Below, piece after piece: positions 55,765 through 64,000 of a stretch of DNA of 64,000 bases. Position 1 is the stretch's first letter; each line of letters starts with the position of its first letter. The position numbers and the translations under genes were made by a program. Location of the stretch: NCBI GenBank assembly GCA_026119935.1, contig JALRMH010000022.1:584223-648222 (forward strand). Reading direction: 5' to 3'. Source of the DNA: Endothia cerciana (lineage: Eukaryota; Ascomycota; Sordariomycetes; Diaporthales; Cryphonectriaceae). The notes under the pieces are model-generated. The model saw only the letters and a program-made list of their open reading frames with translations, ran no database searches and was not told the origin of the DNA.

Positions 55765-56525
55765 GGTTAGGGGAGGGAGGGTGTCGCAAAGGCGATCACC
55801 ACTCGTGCGGTTGCACTGGCTGCACCCTACTTTTTTTGCACAAGGCGCAATGGGGGGTTGAAGCGGAGACCGCCAGGATAGGTTTATATCGGAGAGCAAA
55901 GGGACTTGAATGATGGGGATCAAAGATTGACATAAGAGACTCGAGGTGGCATTAAATTATGCTTGAACTATTGTATATATAGTAGAGCTGCAGAGATGTC
56001 TTTTATTTCTGCCTAGGAGCGTGAGAATTCCGAGATCCTGCATCCAACGATACTAAAGGGGTCTCGTGACCTTATGACAAGTGAAGTCTAAGCACCTGCT
56101 GAGTCCTTGGGAGGTCCTCCACCTGGGGTCCATCCCACATCTGGGTCTAGGTGACAACATGATAGTCCTGGGAAATGTGGTACGCCTTCACAAGTCCGAT
56201 AACGGGATGTCACAAGCCAAAAAGCACGAGGGTTGGTAATCAGGACCGTGCTGATTTGTTGGCACTGTACCTCCCCACATTTGAGGGGTGGTTGTGCACA
56301 GTATAACGAAAGACGTCATCTATAAGATAAGGGGTCCCTGCATTGGTAAAGGCCGTCGAAAACTCCTTCCTCCACAGCCTATACCGGACCCAGACACCCA
56401 ACCTCTCCATGCCCAGGCCACAAACAACCCGACGAGAACCTTGAGCCCTCGTCGACGACACACTCCTCTTCGCGGACCACCCCCAATCACCGACGGCACC
56501 TAAGCACGTTAGAGAACCTGCCAAG
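55765..56525. other. Intergenic, no gene seen
   Basis: 3' side of the RTA1-like gene and promoter of DRE2. A TATATATAG stretch occurs near 55974. No coding features. Confidence 0.5.
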
Positions 56526-57700
56526 ATGTCTCCCTCTCTCATGACCATTGACACCAGCCCCGACATCGACCTCGGCGGCAACCCCGCGCCAGCCAATGGC
56601 CCCTCCTTCGCTGCGGGCCGCACCCTCCTCCTCGCACCCCCCTCCGTCGCCTCGCAGGGCGACCTGACCACCGTCATCCCCAACTACGACCGCGCAACCA
56701 CCGACCTCCAGATGCTCGACCGCCTGTCCGCGGGTCTTGTGACCCTGCCCGCCCAGACATACGACCTCGTCCTGCTCCTGACCGACACCGATGGCGCTAG
56801 GCACGCTGAGGCGGTCGTCCTGCTGTCACGCGAGGTGTTTGGCGCCCTGGTCCCCGCCATGCGCGCCGGCGGAAAGCTGAAGACCCAGGACGGAAGATTT
56901 GGCGAGAAGGAGCTGCGCGAGGCCGTCCTGGCTGGACTGGTCGAGAAGGACGGTGCGTTCGAGAAGGTTGAGGAGGAGGAGGTTGTCATTCCTCTGCGGT
57001 TCGGCAAGAAGAAGAAGGCCGGGAATGGCGGAGGTGCCGTGCACAGCTCTGCTGGCCCCGCTGTCGACAAGGTCACCGTCGACGTCGCTGGCGTCCCCAC
57101 CACTCTGGGCATGGTTCCTCCTGCTGTGAGGGCCATGCCTGCTGGTGTCGGTTTCGACTTTGGCGACGATCTGGATGATGGCGACGAGCTGATCGATGAG
57201 GACGAGTTGATGACCGAGGAGGACCTGAACCGGCCCATCCAGATCCGTACGTCGCACGCTTCCCTCACCCATACCACCCACCCAGCACCACGTATGCCCT
57301 CATTCCTCCTTTGCTGACATAAGTATGCCCACAGCCCCCGAGTGCGCCCCCCAGCCCGGTAAGAAGCGCCGTGCCTGCAAGGACTGCACCTGCGGCCTCG
57401 CCGAGCGCCTTGAGGCCGAGGACAAGGCCCGCCGCACCAAGGCCGACCAGGACCTGAATACCCTGAAGCTGAAGAGCGAGGACCTGAATGAGCTAGACTT
57501 CACGGTGCAGGGCAAGACGGGTAGCTGTGGCAGCTGTGCGCTGGGCGATGCGTTCCGATGCGCTGACTGTCCCTACAGTATGTCTACACCAGTATTTCTT
57601 GTCCATTGTGGGACGGCTTTGCTAACTATCCACAGTCGGCCTCCCTCCCTTCAAGCCCGGCGAGGAGGTCAAGATTCTCAACAACGTACCTCAGTTCTGA
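56526..57700 (+). CDS. DRE2: Fe-S cluster assembly protein DRE2 (anamorsin)
   Basis: Accepts electrons from the diflavin reductase Tah18 early in cytosolic Fe-S protein assembly. Predicted 342 residues in three exons: 56526-57246, 57335-57577 and 57636-57700. Introns are GTACGT...CACAG and GTATGT...CACAG. The N-terminal 130 residues are the methyltransferase-like domain (GRTLLLAPPSVASQ). An acidic linker follows (FDFGDDLDDGDELIDEDELM). The C-terminal CIAPIN1 domain has the [2Fe-2S] motif C244-x10-C255-x2-C258-x-C260 and the second cluster motif C305-x2-C308-x7-C316-x2-C319. The end GLPPFKPGEEVKILNN is the usual family terminus. All cluster ligands are present. Confidence 0.97.
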
Positions 57701-58358
57701 GCGCGCTCGGGATCCCCGATGCACCACTTCTTGGCGCGTCCGTATGCAAACCAATCTCAGTCAGACGATCCAGGCCGGACCCGGCTTTACTTGTCAGACT
57801 GCGCACAGCCCAAAAGAAGACGACCCCGCGGTCGAACAATTTTGGCTTTTACGAACTCGTCCCCGTCTTCGTCCAGACACACAGCCACGAACTGCAAACG
57901 ATGGCTTCTGGGGAGGTATCAAGGGGAGAGGAAGAATCTTTACGTTTTTGTGTGGCGAACAAAACCCTTCTTGAAGAGGTCCAGCAGAGCCCCCGTTGGC
58001 TAGCAGAGTGATAGATCAAGTTGGGTTGTCATTTGCCACGATGGGCATCAGGAAAATTGAGGGTACAAGATGCGTGACGGCTCAGTCCATTCGGCCTTTG
58101 GAAGACTGAGAATGCAGCTCTCGAGAACCAAACAATTTGACTGAATCCCTTTTACAAAACGCTATACGCCGTAACCTAACCTAACCGAAACCACGAGCTT
58201 CTCACCTCACCTCCCGCCTGCGTATTGTTCGTATGGGTTTACCCCCGGCGCATGTATGTGGTCTAGATAGTATTCCCAAGCCACAGCCACACACCTTAAT
58301 TCGGGGTCGAGGAACAATTATACCCCCCCCCCCCCAAACTTCAGCACCCCATCAATAT
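57701..58358. other. Convergent 3' intergenic region
   Basis: Lies between DRE2 and KEX1 stop codons, with a C run of about 13 at 58323-58335. No gene seen. Confidence 0.5.
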
Positions 58359-60417
58359 TCAATGCCCCCCACCACCATTCGCCTCCTTCTTCGCCCCGGC
58401 GCCCGAGTCCTCATCACTGTCGTCACCCAGGCTGTACCGCCTCTCGCTGCCCATCACGCCCTCCTCGTGACCCTCGACGGTGGGCGACTCGACGTGCAGG
58501 TCATCCAGCTCCGCCTCGTCGAAGTCCGCGGCCTCCAGGTCCCGGGCGTTGCTGACCCCGCGTGCCCGGAAGTCCCTCCGCTGGCTCGTGGAGAGCACGG
58601 GGGTGGCCCCCTGGGCCAGGCCGAGGTACCCGCGCCTCTTGCGCCTCTCCTTCCACACCCAGTAGCCCCACGCGGCGGCGGCCACCGAGACGATGACCAG
58701 GATGACCTCGCCGGACCGCTGGTAGGCCTCCCACTTGGCGGCGTCGAGCTTCTCCTGCTCGGCCTCCTGGGCGGCGGTCGAGTTGCCGGCCTGGCCGCCG
58801 ACGGTGGTGTCGGGCAGCCTCTCGCCGTCGAGGAAAGAGTCCATGGGCTTCCCGCCGATGGACGAGATGTCGACGCCCATGAAGCGGTCGAGCATGTCGC
58901 GGGAGCGCCGGGCCACGTCGAAGGGGACCATGTGGGACGAGTTGTAGAAGAGCACGTACGTGAGGTTGCGCGCCGACTGCCAGAAGCCCGCCACCTCGCC
59001 CTCGAACGTCCACTCCCTGCGCGGCGCCCAGGTGCCCGGCGACAGCTCGAAGCCCTTGCCGCCGTTCCAGTGCATGTTGCCGATGAGCGCCTCGGTGCCC
59101 AGGTGGTTGCAGATGAGGTCCTCGGCGCCGGAGAACAGGAGCACGGGGACCTCGGCGAGGAGGTCGGGCAGGATCTGCACGGACGGCCGGGAGCCGGACG
59201 CGCGGAAGTTGCTGCCCACCGCGCCGGAGCACTCGGTCCAGCCCGTGTTCTTGGCAGGGTTGACGTGCAGCGCCTCGGTGACGTCCTTGCGGCGCAGGTA
59301 CGGCGTGACCGACTTCAGGTCCGGGGGCCAGTTCATGCCGCAGCTCGGGTAGGTGTCCTTGAGGCGCACGTCGTACATGTTGTAGCACTCCTGCTGGCCC
59401 TTCGAGTTGGTGGTCGCCGTCTCGGCCAGGATGTCCTGCAGGATGGACTCGCAGTTCATGTAGTCGACCTTGTTACCGTCGATGGCGAGGTCCTTCTCGC
59501 AGATGCGGCGCTGGGCCTCGACCTTCTTGGCGGCGTCGGTACCCTTCTCGAGGATGCCCTTCTCGTAGGAGAAGTCGATGTATGCCTGGTATTGGTCCTG
59601 GGGGGAGATCCAGCCGTTGCCGATCAGCAGCCCTCCGAGCTTCCACTTGTGTGCAATGCCGGCCTTCTTATTCCGTTCGAGTATGTGCTTCGCGATGTAG
59701 GGGATATGCTGTCCGGCGTAGGACTCGCCGGCGATGTAGAGCTAGAAGCGACGAGGGGCAAGAATCAGCATCCCCCCCTTCTCCACCTCGTCAGGGCAGC
59801 GTGTCTCTGTACTCACGTCGTCTTGTTCGTATTCGGGAAAGAGGGCAAAGAACTTTTCGAGGAAGACCACCATCTGGTCGGCCATCTCGTCGAGCTCGTG
59901 GAGGTAGGAGTCGATATCGACGTAGCTGAAACCAGTCCCGACAGGGTTATCGACGAAGAGCAGGTTCGCAAACTCGTGCCACGATCCGTCGTTCAGCACC
60001 AGGGTGTTCTCGTCCTTCAGCCTGTACGGGCCGATCTCCATGAGACCACCGTCCTCCGAGCTACAGCCGGGCCCGCCGTTGAGCCAGAGGACCGTCCGTT
60101 GCTTGTTTGCGATATGTTGGTTCTGATAGTGCCAGAAGAACAGGTTCCCATTGTGTTCCGGGTTGACTTCGATGTGTCTGCGAGGCAGCCGGACGTGGGG
60201 TGGTCAGCGATACTGGTCTGACGAGGCAAACGGACGCGCGCGCAGGGGTGGTGAGCACCTACCCAGCATGCATCTTGATGAAAGGGGTGGCGGGAGCGCC
60301 GGGGAGGGCGTGGACGAAGTAGTCCGCGGCGCTCTTCTGAGCGCCGGCTGCTGGTATCACCCATGACAGCGCAGCAAGGGCGACGAGGGCCAGCCTCGAC
60401 CTGGTGAGGAGAGGCAT
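58359..60417 (-). CDS. KEX1: Pheromone-processing serine carboxypeptidase KEX1
   Basis: Golgi serine carboxypeptidase that trims Lys/Arg from the C-termini of peptides after kexin cleavage. Predicted 632 residues in three exons: 60417-60263, 60177-59817 and 59741-58359. Introns are GTAGGT...TCGCAG and GTGAGT...TTCTAG. A signal peptide covers 1-26. The oxyanion motif LNGGPGCSSEDGG lies near 75-90. The catalytic triad is Ser179 (GESYAG), Asp380 (GAEDLICNH) and His442 (SSHMVPFD). A single membrane span at 518-535 (VILVIVSVAAAAWGYWVW) is followed by a basic and then acidic cytoplasmic tail of about 95 residues, the Golgi-retention layout of KEX1. It would complete maturation of dibasic-site precursors such as the secreted repeat protein at 10962. 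Confidence 0.96.
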
Positions 60418-61832
60418 GACGGCTCGCTCTGCGCGCTCGTCCCGGGGGAGGACTCGACCCGGGAGCGCCAAGAGGCGGGGAGTCTTGTTGGGGGAGGGGG
60501 CTGTTGGGAGCACCTCAGCGCCGGACAGTCATCTGCGGTGAGTAGGGAGAGTATGGAGTCGGCGGGGGGGAGGGCAAGGAAAGGGTCGCCCGGCAATCGC
60601 CTGGTCGTCGAGCTGTTGAGGGTCGGCCGGAGCTGTCGAGGTGTTTTTGTTGTTGTCTGTTGTCGTCGGGCTGTGGTTCTTTGGTGACAGATCTCACGAA
60701 GGTAAAGAGGATCCCTCTGAGGTTCCCAAAAGGAGTCGCAACGTTTTAGGCGTGGGCAGGGGTCTGACGCGGCCTGGTCCCCCGAGGCTGCGGGTAGGAC
60801 GGATTCGGATATCGTAGTGCCTAATAATGGCCGCTACCGATCCTCTGCAGGGGTGCGACCGCGTTACTATAAATGTACCGTGCAGTGTGTTTTGGCCTCG
60901 CCTGGCATGGCCTGGCCTGGCCGTCAGCACTGGCATCGACGGATTTCAGACGTGCAGGCCTCCTTCGGGCCACCTGAAGATCACTACTGTCCCTCCCAAG
61001 GTGGATGAAGGGCAAACAACGAGCTGCCGTGCTGGATCCAGCTCGCTTCCTTTCTGCGCCTCTTTGTAAAGAGACCGGAAGGGCGCCTTACGCCCATCGC
61101 CCCTCCTGGACCGTGGCGGTCTTTTGTGTCCCTATTCACGCCTAATTCGAGTTGATACAGCAAAAGTCGTCCGACCGGGTCAAATCAATGGAGGGTACGG
61201 TACGTACGGGCCAGCCCCAGAGCCCTCATCTCATGGGGTTTGGAACCGTTCACGGCCACTGCAGCACTCATGTAAGCGACCTAACCCGTGCTCCTCGGTC
61301 GTCGTCCACCTGCGCCGAGGATGGGGACCAGCAGACATGCCATGACAGCAGGTGGAGAGTGAATAAAATACCAGGTAGACCTGGAGGGCGTACCTAGATC
61401 CGGACTCGGTACCAGAGGGCTGGGCTGGTCCATCAGATTTTGGGGGGGGAGGGGGAGGAGGAGAGAGGGGCAGAGGGCCTTTTGCATACAGTAAGTAAAC
61501 GTCTCGTACTATGTATGGAGTGTAGTAGTGCCAAGACGGGCGCTAACCTCGAACCCGCCGCACGAGAAGCAGGCACATGTACGGCGGTAGTGCAGCTTCA
61601 CCAGGCCTCAAAAGGTGCCGTTGTCAAACTTCGGCGTGGAGTCCCTCTCCTCGCATCCAGCGCCGTGACCTGGAGACAAGACAGCTCCTGGGAGACGAAT
61701 TCGGATACCTCTCCAGCGCGTATATACACTCCTTGAAACTCCATCTTCCAGGACTACTTGTTTACCATCTCAGCTGAACCTCGATTCAAAGAAAAAGAAA
61801 GCAGAAAGAAAGACAGAAAAAAAAAGTCAAAC
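60418..61832. other. Intergenic, no gene seen
   Basis: 1.4 kb upstream of both KEX1 and SFM1 (divergent). It contains CCTGG repeats near 60898-60924 and a G run near 61440. No coding features. Confidence 0.5.
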
Positions 61833-62717
61833 ATGGCCCCCAACATCGGTGGCAAGACCTACGTCGTCGAGCATCTCGACCCGGAACTAGGCCCGTGGTC
61901 AGAACTGGAGTATATCGCCATCGCCGAGGAGTCGCAGGAAAATGGTAGCAGCTTCACGCTGTCCTCAGTGTCCCCGGACCTCGGAGTCCCCCGGTCCCTG
62001 GGCGCCATACCCACCTTCAAGGCGACCCAGAGCAGCGTCGAGGATATCTACGCCGCGTCGAAGAACACCGTGTGCTTGCTCGACCCGGCGGCCGAGAAGG
62101 ACCTCTCCCCAGAAGATGCACGGGAGTTCGGGACGTTCCTGTTCGGCGGCATATTAGGTGAGACCGGGTCCCGAGGCAGAGATGACCGGCCCTCAAACAT
62201 CTCTTCATGTCGCTGACGTCTATGCAGGTGATGATCCTCCAAGAGGTAGGACTGCATGGTGGGTCACCCCCCGCGAGGAGCTCACACGCTGACCAGACCC
62301 GGCCAGATCGGACATCGGAGCTGAGGAAGAAAGGCTTCCCAGGACGACGCCTCGGGCCGGTGCAGATGACTACAGACACGGCCGTCCGTGTCACTCGGAT
62401 AGTCGTCCAGCAGCAAGGTGAGCCTGTCCGTCTCCTGTAGCTCAGCCCCCCGGCCCAGCCGACCACTGAGCGTTTCACAGTCCCGCTCAACGAGATCTCG
62501 TATCTGGACTACCCGGAGCTGAAGATCAACGACCACGAGAGCACCCAGATGCCCTTCAGATATGTCAAGGGTGGAGACGGGCAGCCCATCATGCCAAAGG
62601 TAAGCCCCCAGGGCCGCTCGTGTAGGCTTGGCCTGGAACCCGGGCTGACTCTTGCCGAAGGGGATGAGGGAGCTCATTGCGAAGGATGCAGACAAGGCCA
62701 TCGATGATCTGTTCTAG
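61833..62717 (+). CDS. SFM1: SPOUT-family protein arginine methyltransferase SFM1
   Basis: Methylates ribosomal protein Rps3 on arginine (function known from the yeast enzyme). Predicted 209 residues in five exons: 61833-62157, 62228-62245 (18 nt), 62307-62417, 62481-62599 and 62661-62717. The order of conserved blocks is YVVEHLDPELGPWSELEY, VCLLDPAAEKDLSPEDA, FLFGGILGDDPPRDRTSELR, RLGPVQMTTDTAVRVT and LDYPELKINDHESTQMPFRY. The C-terminal block after that is GMRELIAKDADKAIDDLF. FGGILGD and the RxLGxxQMTTDTA region form the trefoil-knot SAM site. The last intron ends in AAG (branch GCTGAC, then CTTGCCGAAG). That acceptor is needed to give PK-GMRELI as in yeast. The stop codon is 15 bp from the stop of the convergent dihydroorotate dehydrogenase gene. 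Confidence 0.95.
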
Positions 62718-62732
62718 ATATAGTCGAGCCCC

Positions 62733-63749
62733 TTACAAGCCCCTCACAATCGCCTCAAATATACCAACACCCCCAATGCCCAGTCCCGTCCCCACGCCCA
62801 CGAAAGTTGCACCCACAGCCCTCATCCTCTTGTAGCCAGCCGTGTCCAGGACACCACCAGTCCCGATGATCTGGATATGCCTCAGGCCGCGATCCGCACC
62901 GTCCTCGTCAAGCCGCTTCCGGATATTCCTCACGTTTCCCAGCGCCAAGGGGTGAAGTGGCGCGCCGGCCATGCCCCCGATACCAGCGCCAGGCAGGGCC
63001 GGCTCGCCGGCCGCACCAGTCTCCGCGTCACACAACACCAGGCACGAGCCCAGCGTGTTCGTCGCGATGATGAACGAGACCGGGCAGACACCCCCCTCCC
63101 CTGCCGACGCCCTCAGCGCCGCCAGCAGCTCGTCGTACTCGCCGGCCTGCGTGTACGGCGGCGTCTTCAGGCCGTAAGGGATGCGCCGCAGACCGCCGCC
63201 CGGCTCGTCCGCCCGCAGCGCGGCGAGGTACTCCAGCACGCCGCCCGACCTGTACGCCGGCGGGGGCCTCCCCGGGATGTTCGGGCAGCTGAGGTTGATC
63301 TCCATGGCCAGGGAGAACGGCACGGTATCCTGCGCGGCGGCGATGAGCCTGTAGCACGCGGCGACGTCGGCGGGGCTGCCGGTCACGGATATGATGAAGC
63401 CCTTCCCCGGCCGCGCCGCCGGTGATGTTCTTGCTATCTCCCGGATGAACCCCAGGTAGGTCTCCAGCGGCAGGGGACTATAGCCCAGGGTGTTGAGGCT
63501 GGCGTTCTCGAACCCGGTCAGCCTGGTGCGGTCTTGTTCGGACTGGTGGGTCGAGGCGTTGAAGAGCGTAAACTGGTGCTTCGAGGGGTCATGGTCGAAC
63601 GCCTTCAGGAGGGATGTCCGCGTGGTGACGGCGCCTGTGTGAGGACAGTTGTACAGGGCTGTGAGGTCTTCCAGAGTGGTGGCCCAGGGGTTGGCTGAGT
63701 TGACCAGGGGTGGGTTGATCTCAAGTGCTGGTGGAGGTAGGCTGGACAT
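62733..63749 (-). CDS. Dihydroorotate dehydrogenase, class 1A type
   Basis: Oxidises dihydroorotate to orotate with a soluble acceptor such as fumarate (class 1A, as in yeast Ura1 and lactococcal PyrDA). Single exon, 338 residues. The active-site Cys155 lies in MEINLSCPNIPGRPP. FMN contacts are visible as ANPWATT near the start, ENASLNTLGY, FIIATNTLG, and IGTGGVLDTAGYKRM with GVGTGLG near the end. There is no mitochondrial presequence or membrane helix, so it is cytosolic and not the class 2 respiratory-chain enzyme. Class 2 is the normal pyrimidine-pathway form in filamentous ascomycetes, so this may be an additional copy or have a related substrate. The gene is GC-rich at wobble positions and lacks introns. 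Confidence 0.92.
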   Translation of the reverse strand: MSSLPPPALEINPPLVNSANPWATTLEDLTALYNCPHTGAVTTRTSLLKAFDHDPSKHQFTLFNASTHQSEQDRTRLTGFENASLNTLGYSPLPLETYLGFIREIARTSPAARPGKGFIISVTGSPADVAACYRLIAAAQDTVPFSLAMEINLSCPNIPGRPPPAYRSGGVLEYLAALRADEPGGGLRRIPYGLKTPPYTQAGEYDELLAALRASAGEGGVCPVSFIIATNTLGSCLVLCDAETGAAGEPALPGAGIGGMAGAPLHPLALGNVRNIRKRLDEDGADRGLRHIQIIGTGGVLDTAGYKRMRAVGATFVGVGTGLGIGGVGIFEAIVRGL

Positions 63750-63926
63750 GGTGATAGATCAGATGGGACAACTCGCATGTAGCGAGATTCTGTACGGTGA
63801 TCAAGTAGGGCTTGCTCCGTACCCTGGACACTTTCCATGCACTCCTTGATCTAGAAATGTTCAAGAACCTGTCTACTATTGATATATTTATAAAAAAAAA
63901 GAAAGCCAAAAAAAAAAAAAGGCGCT
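63750..63926. other. Upstream region of dihydroorotate dehydrogenase
   Basis: Short leader and promoter with A-rich tracts at 63890-63920. It is truncated by the end of the sequence. Confidence 0.5.
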
Positions 63927-63946
63927 GGGGGGGGGGGGGGGGGGCG

Positions 63947-64000
<54 letters not shown>
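63927..64000. other. Terminal poly-G run, probable assembly artefact
   Basis: About 74 bases that are all G except for one CGC near 63945-63947. Biological G runs of this length are not expected here. Two-colour sequencing reports absent signal as G, and reads of that kind can extend a contig end. Confidence 0.8.

Noticed and set aside
58233..60221. 662-codon plus-strand frame opposite KEX1
   Set aside because: Antisense shadow with G/C-biased composition, and it crosses KEX1 introns without any sign of them.

Overview
The window is nuclear DNA of a filamentous ascomycete (Pezizomycotina, most likely a Sordariomycete). The evidence is short introns (about 50-100 nt) with GTRNGT donors and CTRAC branch points, genes packed on both strands, and fungus-specific families: SAT20/PTH11-like rhodopsin-fold proteins, a HeLo-domain protein, a Zn2Cys6 regulator, an RTA1 protein, a DOMON-b561 protein, KEX1 and CIA84. 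No rRNA, intact tRNA, CRISPR array or bacterial operon was seen. The last ~75 bases are a near-pure G run that looks like an assembly artefact at a contig end.

Layout. 0.9-6.2 kb: a Rieske/AIF-type NADH oxidoreductase (-), a small unrecognised two-exon gene (+) and a rhodopsin-fold membrane protein (+). 6.2-18.3 kb is accessory in character. It holds a decayed tRNA-like element, an MFS transporter, an inverted-repeat element, a secreted repeat protein cut by regularly spaced dibasic sites, a second rhodopsin-fold protein and a 658-residue membrane protein of unknown function. 18.3-26.0 kb: a DOMON-cytochrome b561 protein, an ALDH3-type aldehyde dehydrogenase with a membrane tail, and an intracellular GH3 beta-glucosidase with a PA14 insert.

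27.2-39.2 kb is a housekeeping block: MCM2 (replicative helicase), a UBR7/Mlo2-type UBR-box protein, a conserved coiled-coil protein, a CIA84-like PPR protein (complex I assembly), mitoribosomal bS18m, and IMP3 (U3 snoRNP). Three pairs here are divergent and share short intergenic promoters. 39.2-45.8 kb is accessory again: an orphan ORF pair, a HeLo-pseudokinase protein and, divergent from it, a broken protein kinase.

46.7-63.7 kb: mitochondrial methionyl-tRNA formyltransferase, an STF2-like hydrophilin, a gene-poor 2 kb, a Zn2Cys6 factor divergent from an RTA1 transporter-like gene, DRE2 (cytosolic Fe-S assembly), KEX1 (dibasic-peptide carboxypeptidase), SFM1 (SPOUT arginine methyltransferase of ribosomal protein Rps3) and a class 1A dihydroorotate dehydrogenase that converges on SFM1 with only 15 bp between stop codons.

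The most interesting items are the secreted protein at 11 kb (about 44-residue units, each apparently four 11-residue amphipathic repeats, separated by KR/RR), the MLKL-like HeLo-pseudokinase beside a dead kinase, and an unusual number of AAG 3' splice sites. Exon joints were read by eye from splice signals and protein continuity. All domain assignments come from remembered family motifs, not from a search.
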